Shown one piece after another: positions 16,854-25,969 of a stretch of 64,000 bases of DNA. Location: NCBI RefSeq assembly GCF_011008905.1, contig NZ_JAAIVI010000017.1:558001-622000 (forward strand), in the 5' to 3' direction. Positions within the stretch are counted from its first letter, which is position 1; the number at the start of each line of letters is the position of its first letter. The notes under the pieces were generated by a model. It did no database searches, was not told the origin of the DNA, and worked only from the letters and a program-made list of their open reading frames with translations. This stretch comes from Wenzhouxiangella sp. XN201. GTDB lineage: Bacteria; Pseudomonadota; Gammaproteobacteria; Xanthomonadales; Wenzhouxiangellaceae. The position numbers and the translations under genes are program-made.

Positions 16854-18776
16854 ATGTCCGATTCCAACGACTCCACTCCGGGCTTCGATGCCCTGGGTCT
16901 TCCTGCAGAGCTCCTCGCCACACTGCGAGAACTCGGCTACGAAGCGCCGTCACCGATCCAGGCCGCGACGATTCCGGCGCTGCTGGCCGGGCGCGACGTG
17001 CTCGGTCAGGCCCAGACCGGCACCGGCAAGACGGCTGCGTTCGCGCTGCCCATCCTGGCCCGGTTGAAGCCCGGTGAGTCCCGTCCGGCCGCGCTGGTAC
17101 TGGCGCCGACCCGCGAGCTGGCCATCCAGGTGGCTGAAGCCTTTCAAACCTATGCCAGCGGATTGCGGGGGTTCCACGTCCTGCCGATTTACGGCGGCCA
17201 GGCCTATGCGCCGCAACTGAATGGCCTCAAACGCGGGCCAGACGTGGTCGTCGGCACGCCGGGTCGCATCATCGACCACCTGGGCAAGGGCACGCTCAAG
17301 ATCGATCAGCTCCAGACCCTGGTCCTGGACGAGGCCGATGAAATGCTGCGCATGGGTTTCATCGATGACGTGCGCGACGTCATGGAGCGCATCCCGGCGA
17401 GCTGCCAGAAAGCGCTTTTCTCGGCGACCATGCCGAATCCGATCAGGCGCATTGCCGAGCGCCACATGAGCGAGGCGGAGCACATCACGATCCGCTCGAA
17501 GACCACCACGGCCGCCAATACGCGGCAGCGTTACTGGGTCGTTAGCGGCATGCACAAGCTCGACGCGCTGACGCGCATCCTGGAAGTCGAGGAATTCGAC
17601 GGCATGATCGTCTTTGCCCGTACCCGTATTGCAACGGAACAGCTCGCCCAGCGCCTGGAAGCGCGAGGCTTTTCGGCGGCTGCGTTGAACGGTGATGTGC
17701 CGCAGAAGCAGCGCGAGCAGATCGTTGACCGCCTGAAACGCGGCGAGATCGACATCCTGACAGCCACTGACGTAGCGGCCCGCGGTCTCGACGTGGACCG
17801 TATCAGCCACGTCGTCAACTACGACATTCCGCACGATACCGAAGCCTATGTCCACCGGATCGGGCGCACGGGCCGGGCTGGCCGGTCGGGCGAGGCCATT
17901 CTATTCGTCGCGCCGCGCGAGCGTGGCATGCTGCGTGCCATCGAGCGCGCGACGCGTCAGCCGATAGAAACCATGACCTTGCCGACCGTGGGCGACGTCA
18001 ACGCCCAGCGCCTGGTCCGCTTCCAGGCGAAGATCACGGCTGCGCTGGAAAGCGAAGAGATGGACGCGGGACGAGAAACCGTGCGGCAGACACTGGATGC
18101 GCTGGATACTTCCATCGAAGACCTCGCCGCGGCGCTCGCGCTGATTGCGCGTGGCAACACGCAGAGACTGAGCGACGACCGTGCGCCGGCGTCATTCGCG
18201 GATTCGGGTTCGCAAGCCGAGCGGGAGCCGCGCGACCAGCGGGGTCGGGGAGCACCGTCGCGCCGTGACGCCAGGTCTGGGTCAGAGCGCAACGACGATC
18301 TGGTCAGTTATCGCATCGAGGTCGGTGCAAGCCACGGGGTTAAGCCCGGGAATATCGTTGGCGCCATCGCCAACGAGGCCGGGCTGGATGCCAGCCAGAT
18401 TGGGCGGATCAATATCCAGCATGACTTCAGCACCGTCGATTTGCCCGCAAACCTGGCCGCAGACACTCTTGAGCACCTTCGCCGCGTGCGTGTTGCCAGC
18501 CAGCCTCTCTCGATCAGCATTGACTCCGGCGCGTCCAGCAAGCCCGCGTCTCGTCCGCCGGGTGGGCCGGGTCGGCACACTTCGAGTCCGGGGCGAGCAT
18601 TCGACAAGTCTGGGCCGAAACACAAGGCCCGGAAGTCTGACGAGCAGAAGCCCCGAGATGAGGCAGGGAAGGGCACGAGCAAAAAGCCCGATGAACCGGA
18701 CAAGCCGCGGCTGGTGCGTCCCGCCCGAACGCGAGCCGAACGCAAGGCTCAGTTGAAATCTCGTAAGAAAACCTGA
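16854..18776 (+). CDS. deaD: DEAD-box ATP-dependent RNA helicase, DeaD/CsdA type
   Basis: 640 residues from the ATG at 16854. The motifs appear in order: Q motif (GYEAPSPIQ), motif I AQTGTGKT, Ia PTRELAIQ, Ib GTPGR, II DEAD at LVLDEADEML, III SAT in LFSATMP, V ATDVAARGLD and VI HRIGRTGRAG. A DbpA-type RNA-binding domain follows (about residues 480-560, VSYRIEVGASHGVKPGNIVGA in part) and then a lysine/arginine-rich disordered tail of about 75 residues. This order is that of DeaD/CsdA, which unwinds structured RNA in ribosome assembly and cold adaptation. The tail would add nonspecific RNA affinity. The symbol is by architecture; the protein could be another member of the same subfamily. Confidence 0.93.
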   Translation: MSDSNDSTPGFDALGLPAELLATLRELGYEAPSPIQAATIPALLAGRDVLGQAQTGTGKTAAFALPILARLKPGESRPAALVLAPTRELAIQVAEAFQTYASGLRGFHVLPIYGGQAYAPQLNGLKRGPDVVVGTPGRIIDHLGKGTLKIDQLQTLVLDEADEMLRMGFIDDVRDVMERIPASCQKALFSATMPNPIRRIAERHMSEAEHITIRSKTTTAANTRQRYWVVSGMHKLDALTRILEVEEFDGMIVFARTRIATEQLAQRLEARGFSAAALNGDVPQKQREQIVDRLKRGEIDILTATDVAARGLDVDRISHVVNYDIPHDTEAYVHRIGRTGRAGRSGEAILFVAPRERGMLRAIERATRQPIETMTLPTVGDVNAQRLVRFQAKITAALESEEMDAGRETVRQTLDALDTSIEDLAAALALIARGNTQRLSDDRAPASFADSGSQAEREPRDQRGRGAPSRRDARSGSERNDDLVSYRIEVGASHGVKPGNIVGAIANEAGLDASQIGRINIQHDFSTVDLPANLAADTLEHLRRVRVASQPLSISIDSGASSKPASRPPGGPGRHTSSPGRAFDKSGPKHKARKSDEQKPRDEAGKGTSKKPDEPDKPRLVRPARTRAERKAQLKSRKKT

Positions 18777-18928
18777 AGAAAGAGCAAAATCGGCCTAGAT
18801 CCGCGGCAACCACGATCTTGACTACAAGTTGCGCTTGGATTGATTGGGTACGGCGCTGCTCGTGGCCAGATCAGAGGCCGGCTTGGTGCCGGGAAACCGG
18901 GAAGTTGCAAAACAGTGCTCTGTTGAAG

Positions 18929-18944
18929 TACGATTAGAATCGTA
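18929..18944. promoter_or_regulatory. Operator-like dyad TACGATT-AG-AATCGTA upstream of the first lipoprotein paralogue
   Basis: A perfect inverted repeat with seven-base half-sites. It sits in the spacer of a possible promoter (TTGAAG at 18923-18928, TATGTA at 18946-18951, 17-base spacing), where a bound repressor would block initiation. A 17-base block containing it (18928-18944) matches 13 of 17 bases of the dyad in front of the blaI-like gene at 25.7 kb, and TATCAACA recurs at a near-identical distance in both regions. Confidence 0.5.
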
Positions 18945-19006
18945 GTATGTATTATCAACATCTCACGAGCGATGTGCTCGCAGGGACGCCATAAACGAGG
19001 TGCGTG

Positions 19007-19495
19007 ATGCGTATCAATTTCATCCCCATGGTTCTGATGCTTCTGCTGATTGCCGGATGTGCCACCGTCGAACATCGCGTTGCCAGCGCGAAAGACCCCT
19101 TCGCCATGCCGATCGATGAGTTCCTGGAAGAAGTCGACAAACTGCGAGTCAGTATGGCGCAGGGCGAGCCGCGCGAATTCGAAGCGCAAGAAATCGAACA
19201 GTTTGATGAAATGAACGAACAGATCAGAGATCTCCTCGGAGATGCCACCGAACTCGAACAAATCACCATGTATAACCGTACGCGCCTGTACGAGTTACGC
19301 ACTCAGATGGTCAAGATGATGGTCGGGGATGCCGACCCCACGATGATCTGTTTCAAGCAGCACACTACGGGTACACGACTGAGAGGAAACACGCGGTGCT
19401 ATACGCTGCAAGAGGTGCAAGAAAACAAGTTCGAAGCGGAAAGGCTCACGCGATATATCCAGGATCTTCCTCAGGGTAGGCATCCTGACAGCTAG
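19007..19495 (+). CDS. Lipoprotein, paralogue of the one at 25970
   Basis: 162 residues from the ATG at 19007 (GAGGT at 18997-19001). A hydrophobic signal ends in the lipobox IAGC (acylated Cys at about residue 18). The mature protein is mostly helical and charged, with blocks shared almost exactly with the 25.9 kb protein: DPFAMPI-[DE]-EFL, GDATELEQI, RLYELRT, CF-x-QH-[TS]-TGTRLRG and RCYTL. The two cysteines in CF and RCYT could form a disulfide. No known domain recognised. An operator-like dyad shared with the BlaI-type regulator region lies 60-80 bases upstream, suggesting the same control as its paralogue. Confidence 0.75.
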   Translation: MRINFIPMVLMLLLIAGCATVEHRVASAKDPFAMPIDEFLEEVDKLRVSMAQGEPREFEAQEIEQFDEMNEQIRDLLGDATELEQITMYNRTRLYELRTQMVKMMVGDADPTMICFKQHTTGTRLRGNTRCYTLQEVQENKFEAERLTRYIQDLPQGRHPDS

Positions 19496-19611
19496 GATTC
19501 CGGCCATCGCTCCGTTTGCAGGGGCACTGTTCATTGCCATCTGAATAACTTAGGCAACATTCGGATGCTTGCCTTGGTGGCTCCATTCCCGCGCGTCCGG
19601 CAGGATCAGAG

Positions 19612-21201
19612 TCAGAGCGGTTGGTTCAGTGCCGTGGATCCGAGCCCACGCAAAAGCGGCTCCAGGTGCGCTTCGTAGTGGCGCCATCGGTTGATGGCGC
19701 GGCGGTAAAGCCCCTGGCGTACCTGCCAACTGCTCGCCGTGGTGACCACTTCCTGCCCCCGGGCATGGTCATCCGGGGCGGCTGCTGCGTCCAGACCACA
19801 GCAATCCAGCGCGGCGAGAATCGTGTCTTCGGGATCGGTCACCAGTTTCTCGTAGGACACGACATGGACCGGGTTCGGCAGCGCGGCGAGCCAGTGCTCT
19901 GCCAGGCGCTGTACTACTTGGATTTGTCGGCCACAGTGATACAGGTCATAGCTGAAACTCTGGCCTTTCTCGAAGCGGGTGAAATAGCAGGATAACCCCA
20001 CGTCACGCGGATCGCGCCAGGTGAACAGGATCGGCGCCCGGGGCATGAGCAGGCCCACGAGCCCCAGGCGCCAGATGTTGCCCGGGAGCTTGTCGGTCAG
20101 CATGGATGCGCCGGAAGGCGCCGCGAGGTGCCGGTCAAGAATTTTCGCGGCTTGCTCCAGGACCCCGGGTTCGGCTTCTGCCCATTGCCGGGGCTCTCGC
20201 AGCTCGAGAGCCTCGGCCGCCTCGGTAAGAGCCGCCTGGAGTTCCTCGCGCTCGCCGCCGGCCTCCACGTCCGGATGGCGGGCCAGCATGGCTTCCAGCA
20301 GGGTCGTGCCGGAGCGGGGCATGCCGACGATGAAGATGCGGTCGGTGCGGTCAAGGGCCGTACCGCTTTCCTTACCAAGGCGCTCGGCCGAAAACGCCTC
20401 GATCAGGCTCTGGGCCCATTTGTCCCGCATTTCCGGGTCATGCTTGACGGCTGCGAGTTGGTTGGCCCGGTGATAAGCCTCGAATGCCTGGTCATATCGC
20501 CCCAGATCGTCGTTGAGCTTGCCGAGCGCTGAGTACAGCCAACCCGCCTCGCGCGAAGATCCCTCCCATTGCGCCGTCAACGCCTCGATCTGAGCGAGTT
20601 GCGGGTCGTCGATCTGTTCCGCCCGGCGCGCATGGGCCAGGTGAAAATGGGCTTCAGGGTAGGCGGGCTGGATCTCCAGCGCTCGACGGAAGGCGCCCTG
20701 GGCCTCGTCGAGCCGGCCCAGTGCCTGCAGGACCAGGCCACGGGCATGGTGCGCCCCGGCCATTCCGGAATCGTGCTCGCAGGCGGCCTCATAGGCCGAC
20801 AGGGCCGCCCGGTAGTCGTCCAGCTCCTCGTGCACCAGCCCCAGATTGTAGTACGCGCCGGCGAAGCCTGACCGGAGGCGAATCGCCCGTTCCAGGGCTT
20901 TTCGTGCAGATTCCGCTTCCCCCAGTTCACGCAGCACCACACCCAGGCTGTTGTGGAAACGGGCCACCCGCGGCTGAATTTTTACGGTTTTGCGCAGCTT
21001 GGCCCTTGCGCCGGCGAGATCGCCCCGGCGATGGGCGATCAGGCCCGCCAGGTGCAAGGCTTCGGGTTCCCTGGGAGCAGCACGGAGTGCCTGGTCGCAG
21101 GCCCGCTCCGCCGCAGGCAGTTCCCCGCGTTGCAGCTGCCGTACGGCTTCGCGCAACTTCGTTCGCGGATCAACGGGATATGGCGGGGAGGTTCTGTTCA
21201 T
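19612..21201 (-). CDS. TPR-repeat sulfotransferase
   Basis: 529 residues. The N-terminal half (about 10-250) is a run of tetratricopeptide repeats (for example FHNSLGVVLRELGEAESARK, AYYNLGLVHEELDDYRAALS). The C-terminal half is a sulfotransferase: the PAPS 5'-phosphosulfate loop is FIVGMPRSGTTLLEAMLARH (about residue 290), with the 3'-phosphate-binding segment FTWRDPRDVGLSCYFTRFE further on. These proteins transfer sulfate from PAPS to a carbohydrate, lipid or peptide; the TPR half probably selects the acceptor. No signal peptide, so cytoplasmic. Convergent with the lipoprotein gene and divergent from the GGDEF gene. Confidence 0.9.
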   Translation of the reverse strand: MNRTSPPYPVDPRTKLREAVRQLQRGELPAAERACDQALRAAPREPEALHLAGLIAHRRGDLAGARAKLRKTVKIQPRVARFHNSLGVVLRELGEAESARKALERAIRLRSGFAGAYYNLGLVHEELDDYRAALSAYEAACEHDSGMAGAHHARGLVLQALGRLDEAQGAFRRALEIQPAYPEAHFHLAHARRAEQIDDPQLAQIEALTAQWEGSSREAGWLYSALGKLNDDLGRYDQAFEAYHRANQLAAVKHDPEMRDKWAQSLIEAFSAERLGKESGTALDRTDRIFIVGMPRSGTTLLEAMLARHPDVEAGGEREELQAALTEAAEALELREPRQWAEAEPGVLEQAAKILDRHLAAPSGASMLTDKLPGNIWRLGLVGLLMPRAPILFTWRDPRDVGLSCYFTRFEKGQSFSYDLYHCGRQIQVVQRLAEHWLAALPNPVHVVSYEKLVTDPEDTILAALDCCGLDAAAAPDDHARGQEVVTTASSWQVRQGLYRRAINRWRHYEAHLEPLLRGLGSTALNQPL

Positions 21202-21391
21202 TCAATTGGCCGACAAATGCCAGATGGAGAATTCTTGATGTGGCGTGCCAACATGGTGGTTGCTTTTGTCGTGAATGGATTGCCTGTTTGGATGAATACT
21301 ATTCTACCCACTCGGCTCGAGATGGTGAATTTCCCGGTCCGAGTCCCCGAAAGGAATACAATGGCCCATGTAAACTGGATTCACCTGGCCT

Positions 21392-22273
21392 ATGCCTGTC
21401 AATTTGAAAGGGCTTGCTCCCAAACTGATCAACCTGATGCTGGACACGGTTTTCGTGGTTGATGAGGAGAGCCGGATCATCTTTGTGAGCGATGCCTGTG
21501 AGTCGTTGCTCGGTTACCGTGCCGATGAACTCACCGGCACCCTGATCACTGACTATATGCATCCCGAGGATCTGGAGATCAGCCTGGCTTCAATCCGTCG
21601 AGTCATGAGCGGCCAGTCTCATACCGATTTCCGCAACCGCTATGTCCGCAAGGACGGTGAAGTCGTACACATCCTCTGGTCGGCCCGCTGGTCGGAAGAA
21701 GACCGGGTGCGTATCGGTGTCGCGCGGGATGTGACGGCCCTCAGGCAGGCCGAGGAGGACCTACGATTCCTCGCCCATCATGATTCACTAACGGGGCTGA
21801 CCAACCGATCGCTGTTCTATGATCGACTGAACACGGCTCTTAATATGGCGCGCCGCCACCAGAGCGGTCTGGCCTTGCTGTTTCTGGATTGTAATGACTT
21901 CAAGTTAATCAATGATGTCCATGGACATGCGGTCGGTGATCGTGTGCTGTGTTCGGTGGCACGACGGCTGGAAGGCTGTGTGCGTGCAACGGATACGGTG
22001 GCCCGAATGGGCGGTGACGAATTCACCGTTTTGTTGACTGACATCCAGTCGGCAAAGGACGTTTCCGCGAAGGTGGAGCAGATTCATGCGGCCGTTGCCG
22101 AGCCTTTGGACCCGGAGTTGGGCGAGATCACGCTGTCCTGCAGTATCGGCGTGGCCTGTTATCCCGCAGACGGAGAAGATGCAGATACGCTGCTGAGCCA
22201 TGCGGACAGTGATATGTACCGGCTAAAAAGGTTCTACTCGGCTGCGAGAAAAATCAGGGCATCCGGGGCGTAG
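21392..22273 (+). CDS. PAS-GGDEF diguanylate cyclase
   Basis: 293 residues. A PAS sensor domain occupies about 12-115 (VFVVDEESRIIFVSDACESL), followed by a short PAC segment and a GGDEF domain. The active loop MGGDEF is intact (residues 206-211), and RATD (198-201) sits exactly five residues before GGDEF, which is the RxxD inhibitory I-site; the enzyme should make cyclic-di-GMP from two GTP and be feedback-inhibited. There is no EAL domain, no membrane helix and no histidine kinase beside it, so the PAS domain is the likely input. No convincing ribosome site precedes the ATG at 21392. Confidence 0.93.
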   Translation: MPVNLKGLAPKLINLMLDTVFVVDEESRIIFVSDACESLLGYRADELTGTLITDYMHPEDLEISLASIRRVMSGQSHTDFRNRYVRKDGEVVHILWSARWSEEDRVRIGVARDVTALRQAEEDLRFLAHHDSLTGLTNRSLFYDRLNTALNMARRHQSGLALLFLDCNDFKLINDVHGHAVGDRVLCSVARRLEGCVRATDTVARMGGDEFTVLLTDIQSAKDVSAKVEQIHAAVAEPLDPELGEITLSCSIGVACYPADGEDADTLLSHADSDMYRLKRFYSAARKIRASGA

Positions 22274-22407
22274 CCCGTCGCAACTGCTCCTTTCCGGCTG
22301 GCAAAGGAAGGGCTTCGCTGAGAACGGGTTTCCACCGCGCAAAGAATCCGGATCTGGCAGTTTCCGAGTCCAGGCCGGAGCGTCAGGCAGTGGGGATTCT
22401 GAAACTG

Positions 22408-23331
22408 TCAGTTGGACGGTGGCTCACCGCGTTCCGTTTGCGCCTGCGTCGCCGCCCGCTCGCGTGCCTGTCGCGCGGCACGGCGCCGTTTCTCCGGCGG
22501 TTCGGCCATGGTCTGCAAGGTTTCGAGTACGTTGACTTCACCGTCGCGCAGTAATCGGCCGAAACTCCTTCGGCATGCCGTCCAGGTGCCGCCGATGATG
22601 GCGAGGTAGATCGTCGTCATCAGTGCAGCGTAGGTCAACTGGTCGGCGAACTCGCCCAGCCAATGGGGCAGGTCGATGCCCAGGAAGCTCTCGAGCAGCA
22701 CGCCGAGGATCGAACCGACGATTCCGATCTCCACGAACACCAGCACCATGACCCAGACCATGATCTTGAACACGATCAGCCGACGTACCAGCGCCTTGAA
22801 CGCTTCGCGCCAAGCCTTGCTGTAGCACAGCGCCGCGACCGCGATCGCCAGGCCGGCCGCGACGGCCAGGGAATCGGCCAGTGCATCAAGCAAGCCGCCG
22901 ATCGAGGTCCACGCCGGTGCCCCCGGCAGCGTCTCGAAGCCGTCGAGCCAGCGCCCCGCGAAGGACACGAATACGAGTGCGAGCGCTGGTGGGATCAGTG
23001 CCGCCGCCAGCCACGGAAAGTCATCTTCGCCCGCCGCCGGATCGTTGAACAGGTACTGGCGGTAGACCAACGCATAGCCCGCTCCGAACAGTACGGCCGC
23101 GACGTTGACGAACTCGAATATGGCGAAGCGCTCGAGCACTCCCTGCAGTCCGTATCCCAGGAGGATGCCGAGCAGGGTGACGGCGAGCACCGTCAGCCGT
23201 GGCCACGGGCCGAATACACGATCGAGACGATCGTCATCGTGGCGGTCATTGAACGCCTGCTGCAAGGCCGGCAGCATGTCGGTAAGGCCACGTCGGGCGA
23301 CGCGGAAAAGATGGTGTGGGCTGTACATCAA
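22408..23331 (-). CDS. Multi-pass inner-membrane protein of unknown function
   Basis: 307 residues with about five hydrophobic spans (around residues 48-70, 75-95, 108-128, 150-175, 190-225 and 245-265) and a basic, charged C-terminal tail (EKRRRAARQARERAATQ). The N-terminus MMYSPHHLFRVARRGLTDML is cytoplasmic in pattern. I recognise no family motif. It lies downstream of, and on the same strand as, the M56/TonB protein gene with a gap of about 113 bases and could be in its transcription unit. Confidence 0.65.
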   Translation of the reverse strand: MMYSPHHLFRVARRGLTDMLPALQQAFNDRHDDDRLDRVFGPWPRLTVLAVTLLGILLGYGLQGVLERFAIFEFVNVAAVLFGAGYALVYRQYLFNDPAAGEDDFPWLAAALIPPALALVFVSFAGRWLDGFETLPGAPAWTSIGGLLDALADSLAVAAGLAIAVAALCYSKAWREAFKALVRRLIVFKIMVWVMVLVFVEIGIVGSILGVLLESFLGIDLPHWLGEFADQLTYAALMTTIYLAIIGGTWTACRRSFGRLLRDGEVNVLETLQTMAEPPEKRRRAARQARERAATQAQTERGEPPSN

Positions 23332-23444
23332 CCGGGCTTCCGGATTGGATACCGAAAAGCATCGCCCCGGAGCGCCTCCCGGTCAATGGGTTGGAGGGTA
23401 GAAAGCTCGGCGTCAGGCGGTAGATCCTGGGTGTCGCGTTGCTG

Positions 23445-25244
23445 CTATCGGCAGCGGGCGATCCGGGTGCCGGTGACTCGTTCACACTCCGGGGGATCGG
23501 TGAAGTCGAAACCCGTCTGGATCTCGTGGCGAACGGGCTCTCCGTTGCGCGTAAATGGCTCGAATTGCCATTGTTCGGCAGCCTGTACGGCCGCATTGCC
23601 AAAACCATACCCGCGCGGCGATTCTTCAACGATAGCGGTTTCAACGACGCGTCCGTCCCGATCCACGGTCAGCCGGACTTCCGCCCAGCCTTCCTGGCGT
23701 TGACGCATCGCGCCGGCCGGGTACCTAGGTTCGGATTGCTTGAGCACCGTGCCGCCGCTAATCCTGGCTGCCGGCTTCGGTTCAAGTGTCGCGATCAGCA
23801 ACTCTTGGTCCACTGGCTCTTCGATTCTGGGTGTCGCTGTCACTGCAGCGAGTGTGACATCGGTCAGCCCGGGGACATTCGGTTCGGACGAGGACTTCAC
23901 GGTCGGCGAGGTGGCGGCCACCGGTTCTTCGGTGCTTGAGGTGGCCGTGATTGGTTCGGCATCGTCGGTGCTTGCAGGCGCCGCCGGCTCGGTCGGTTCG
24001 TCTGCGAGTGCCGGTTCGGGATCGAACCGCTCACTGGCGGGACCGGCTTCGTGCGGTTCAGGCTCGGTGGTGAAATTCGGCATGGTCACGAGCTCCGGAG
24101 CAGCGTCCAGTTCCGGCTCGGTACCGGTTGATTCAAGGCTTGTTTGTGACTCGAGGGCTACCTGGTCTTCATTGCGTGCAGGTGCGGCCGGAGCCGAATC
24201 CGCTTCGACAACCGGCGCCGATTCGGTCACAGCGACCGGATCCTGCTCGGACAGCGCGTTCAGGCCGGTTGAAACCAGTCCGGCCGCCAGGCTGATCAGG
24301 ACGACGGTCAACAAGGCTGTGCCGGAGATGATCGATCCGGGTTGTCGGGGTTTCGGAGCCAGCAGGTTCCGCACACGCGTCACCAGCTGGTGATCGGCCA
24401 TGCCAATGGCCAGCTGCGGACGGTTACCGCGTGCCTTTTCAAGCTTCAACAGGGTTTCGACATAACAGATGCGGTCGCCGGTCAGGCGCGCGGCCTGGTC
24501 ATCGCTGGCCAGTTCGCGCTCCGCTCGAATGACACTCGAAACCCAACGCACGACGGGATGATAGAAGAGCAGGGTCTCGACGATGTTCTGGAAAAAATTG
24601 ACCAGGTGATCCGCGCGTTGCAGATGGGCCAGTTCGTGCGCCAGGACCATTTCAAGCTCGCGTGACGACAGCCTGTTGACCAGCCCGACCGGCAGAAGAA
24701 TCAGGGGCCTGAGCACGCCAATCAGCATCGGCCCGGCGATCCGGTTCGAGAAAGCCAGGCCGACCTGCCGGGCCAAGTTGAGCTCGAAGGCCAGTTGCTC
24801 GAGCTGCGATTGAATACTCGCCGGAATTCGGAAATCGGCGTTTCGCCGCAACTGGCTGACATGCCACCAGCCTGCGCCCAACCGCACGCTCATCAACACC
24901 ACACCGCAAAGCCAAAGTCCAACGATAACTGGCAAGAATGCCGCGAGCGTCCATCCGGATGAACTTGCTATCGAACTTGCCGCACTGGATTGGAAGCTTT
25001 CCTGCATGATCGCCAGACCGGTGACCGCGTGACTGTCGGTGCCGGTCGACAGCCACGCAAATGTCAGTAGCGGCGCCAGAGCCAATAGGAGCAGGCACAC
25101 CACCGCCCAGTTATAGCGGGCCACGGCAGAGACTCCCTGCATTGCAAGTCGTCCGGCTGCGAACAGCAAGCCGATCAGCAGGCCCTGCCAGGCGAAGTGG
25201 ATCAGGACGAGTCCGATAGTTTGTATCAATTGGGAATCAATCAT
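23445..25244 (-). CDS. M56 (BlaR1-type) metallopeptidase with C-terminal TonB domain
   Basis: 599 residues. The first 300 hold four membrane helices and the cytoplasmic gluzincin site HELAH (His203-Glu204, His207) in VLAHELAHLQRADH, as in BlaR1/MecR1. After the last helix (about 310-330) comes a long Pro/Glu/Ser/Thr-rich periplasmic stretch (about 340-480), then a TonB C-terminal domain with RYPAGAMRQRQEGWAEVRLT and GFGNAAVQAAEQWQFEPF. BlaR1 instead has a penicillin-binding sensor here. The gene follows blaI with a 28-base gap, the standard repressor/sensor pair: on signal the protease would lead to loss of the repressor. Signal identity unknown. Confidence 0.9.
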   Translation of the reverse strand: MIDSQLIQTIGLVLIHFAWQGLLIGLLFAAGRLAMQGVSAVARYNWAVVCLLLLALAPLLTFAWLSTGTDSHAVTGLAIMQESFQSSAASSIASSSGWTLAAFLPVIVGLWLCGVVLMSVRLGAGWWHVSQLRRNADFRIPASIQSQLEQLAFELNLARQVGLAFSNRIAGPMLIGVLRPLILLPVGLVNRLSSRELEMVLAHELAHLQRADHLVNFFQNIVETLLFYHPVVRWVSSVIRAERELASDDQAARLTGDRICYVETLLKLEKARGNRPQLAIGMADHQLVTRVRNLLAPKPRQPGSIISGTALLTVVLISLAAGLVSTGLNALSEQDPVAVTESAPVVEADSAPAAPARNEDQVALESQTSLESTGTEPELDAAPELVTMPNFTTEPEPHEAGPASERFDPEPALADEPTEPAAPASTDDAEPITATSSTEEPVAATSPTVKSSSEPNVPGLTDVTLAAVTATPRIEEPVDQELLIATLEPKPAARISGGTVLKQSEPRYPAGAMRQRQEGWAEVRLTVDRDGRVVETAIVEESPRGYGFGNAAVQAAEQWQFEPFTRNGEPVRHEIQTGFDFTDPPECERVTGTRIARCR

Positions 25245-25272
25245 GCGTCCGCTTGCCTCACTGATTCCAGGG

Positions 25273-25674
25273 TCAGTCGCGCTCTGATGATTCGGGCGAT
25301 TTCATTTTCATTTCTTCGATCAGCCGTTCGATTTCTTCCAATTCCTCCAGGCTCGCCGGCCGCGACAAGCCGAGTGCCTGGATGACCAGTTCGGATGCCG
25401 AGCCCTGATAGACCCGTTGCATGAAGTCGTCGAGCATGCCCCGGCGGGTCTCCTCGCCATCAATGCAGGCTGCATAGCGGTGCGCACGGGTGCTGGTCTC
25501 ACGCTCGACCAGCCCCTTTTCATGCATGATCTGCAGCTGCTTGAGCGTGGTGGTGTAGCTGACGCCGGATTTGCTGGCCACCGAATCGTGAATTTCCCGC
25601 ACGGTGGACGGCCCCTTCTTCCAGAGTGCCTGCAGCAACTTGAGTTCGGACTTGGTTGGTGCGGGATTATTCAT
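25273..25674 (-). CDS. BlaI/MecI/CopY family transcriptional repressor
   Basis: 133 residues from the ATG at 25674 (an in-frame TTG lies two codons earlier). The winged-helix domain is typical: PTKSELKLLQALWKKGPSTV then 'REIHDSVASKSGVSYTTTLKQLQIMHEKGLVER'. The C-terminal dimerisation helix ends in EEIERLIEEMKMKS. It is predicted to bind the dyad GTACGA-N6-TCGTAC at 25739-25756 upstream of itself, controlling its own operon with the M56 gene and perhaps the divergent lipoprotein gene at 25970. Family members are cleaved or released when the partner M56 protein is activated. Confidence 0.92.
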   Translation of the reverse strand: MNNPAPTKSELKLLQALWKKGPSTVREIHDSVASKSGVSYTTTLKQLQIMHEKGLVERETSTRAHRYAACIDGEETRRGMLDDFMQRVYQGSASELVIQALGLSRPASLEELEEIERLIEEMKMKSPESSERD

Positions 25675-25738
25675 GGCCAAGTTGGTGACTGGTTTGGTGT
25701 TGTGATCTTGAATGGTTGCAACAGAGCATGCTCCTGAT

Positions 25739-25756
25739 GTACGATTGATTTCGTAC
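25739..25756. promoter_or_regulatory. Operator-like dyad GTACGA-N6-TCGTAC in the blaI/lipoprotein divergent region
   Basis: Six-base inverted half-sites around TTGATT. It lies 65 bases upstream of blaI (minus strand) and 214 bases upstream of the lipoprotein ATG at 25970. BlaI-type operators are TAC/GTA-centred dyads, so this is the best candidate repressor site in the region. It resembles the dyad at 18929-18944, and the flanking TATCAACA is shared. Confidence 0.55.
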
Positions 25757-25969
25757 GAGACGGTATCAACACGTTAGCTTGAGTATATCTCATCAACAAA
25801 GGCGGTGCAGAGAGCCTGAATTCGACAGTTTCGTATCGGCATCGCGGAATTTGTGTTTCCGGTGCCACGGGCCGAGAGCGTACTGGGTCGGTGGGCATGA
25901 TCGAACGCCCGATCCAGGCAAGTTGGTCCGGTCAGATGCTCGCGGCATTGCTATTTGGAGAGGTGCGCC

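Noticed and set aside
15716-16921. 401-residue minus-strand frame
   Set aside because: Antisense to the C-terminal part of the propeller protein; no recognisable domain.
22663-23703. 346-residue plus-strand frame over the membrane-protein gene
   Set aside because: Low-complexity Arg/Gln/His composition; the minus strand codes a multi-helix membrane protein and the M56 gene tail.
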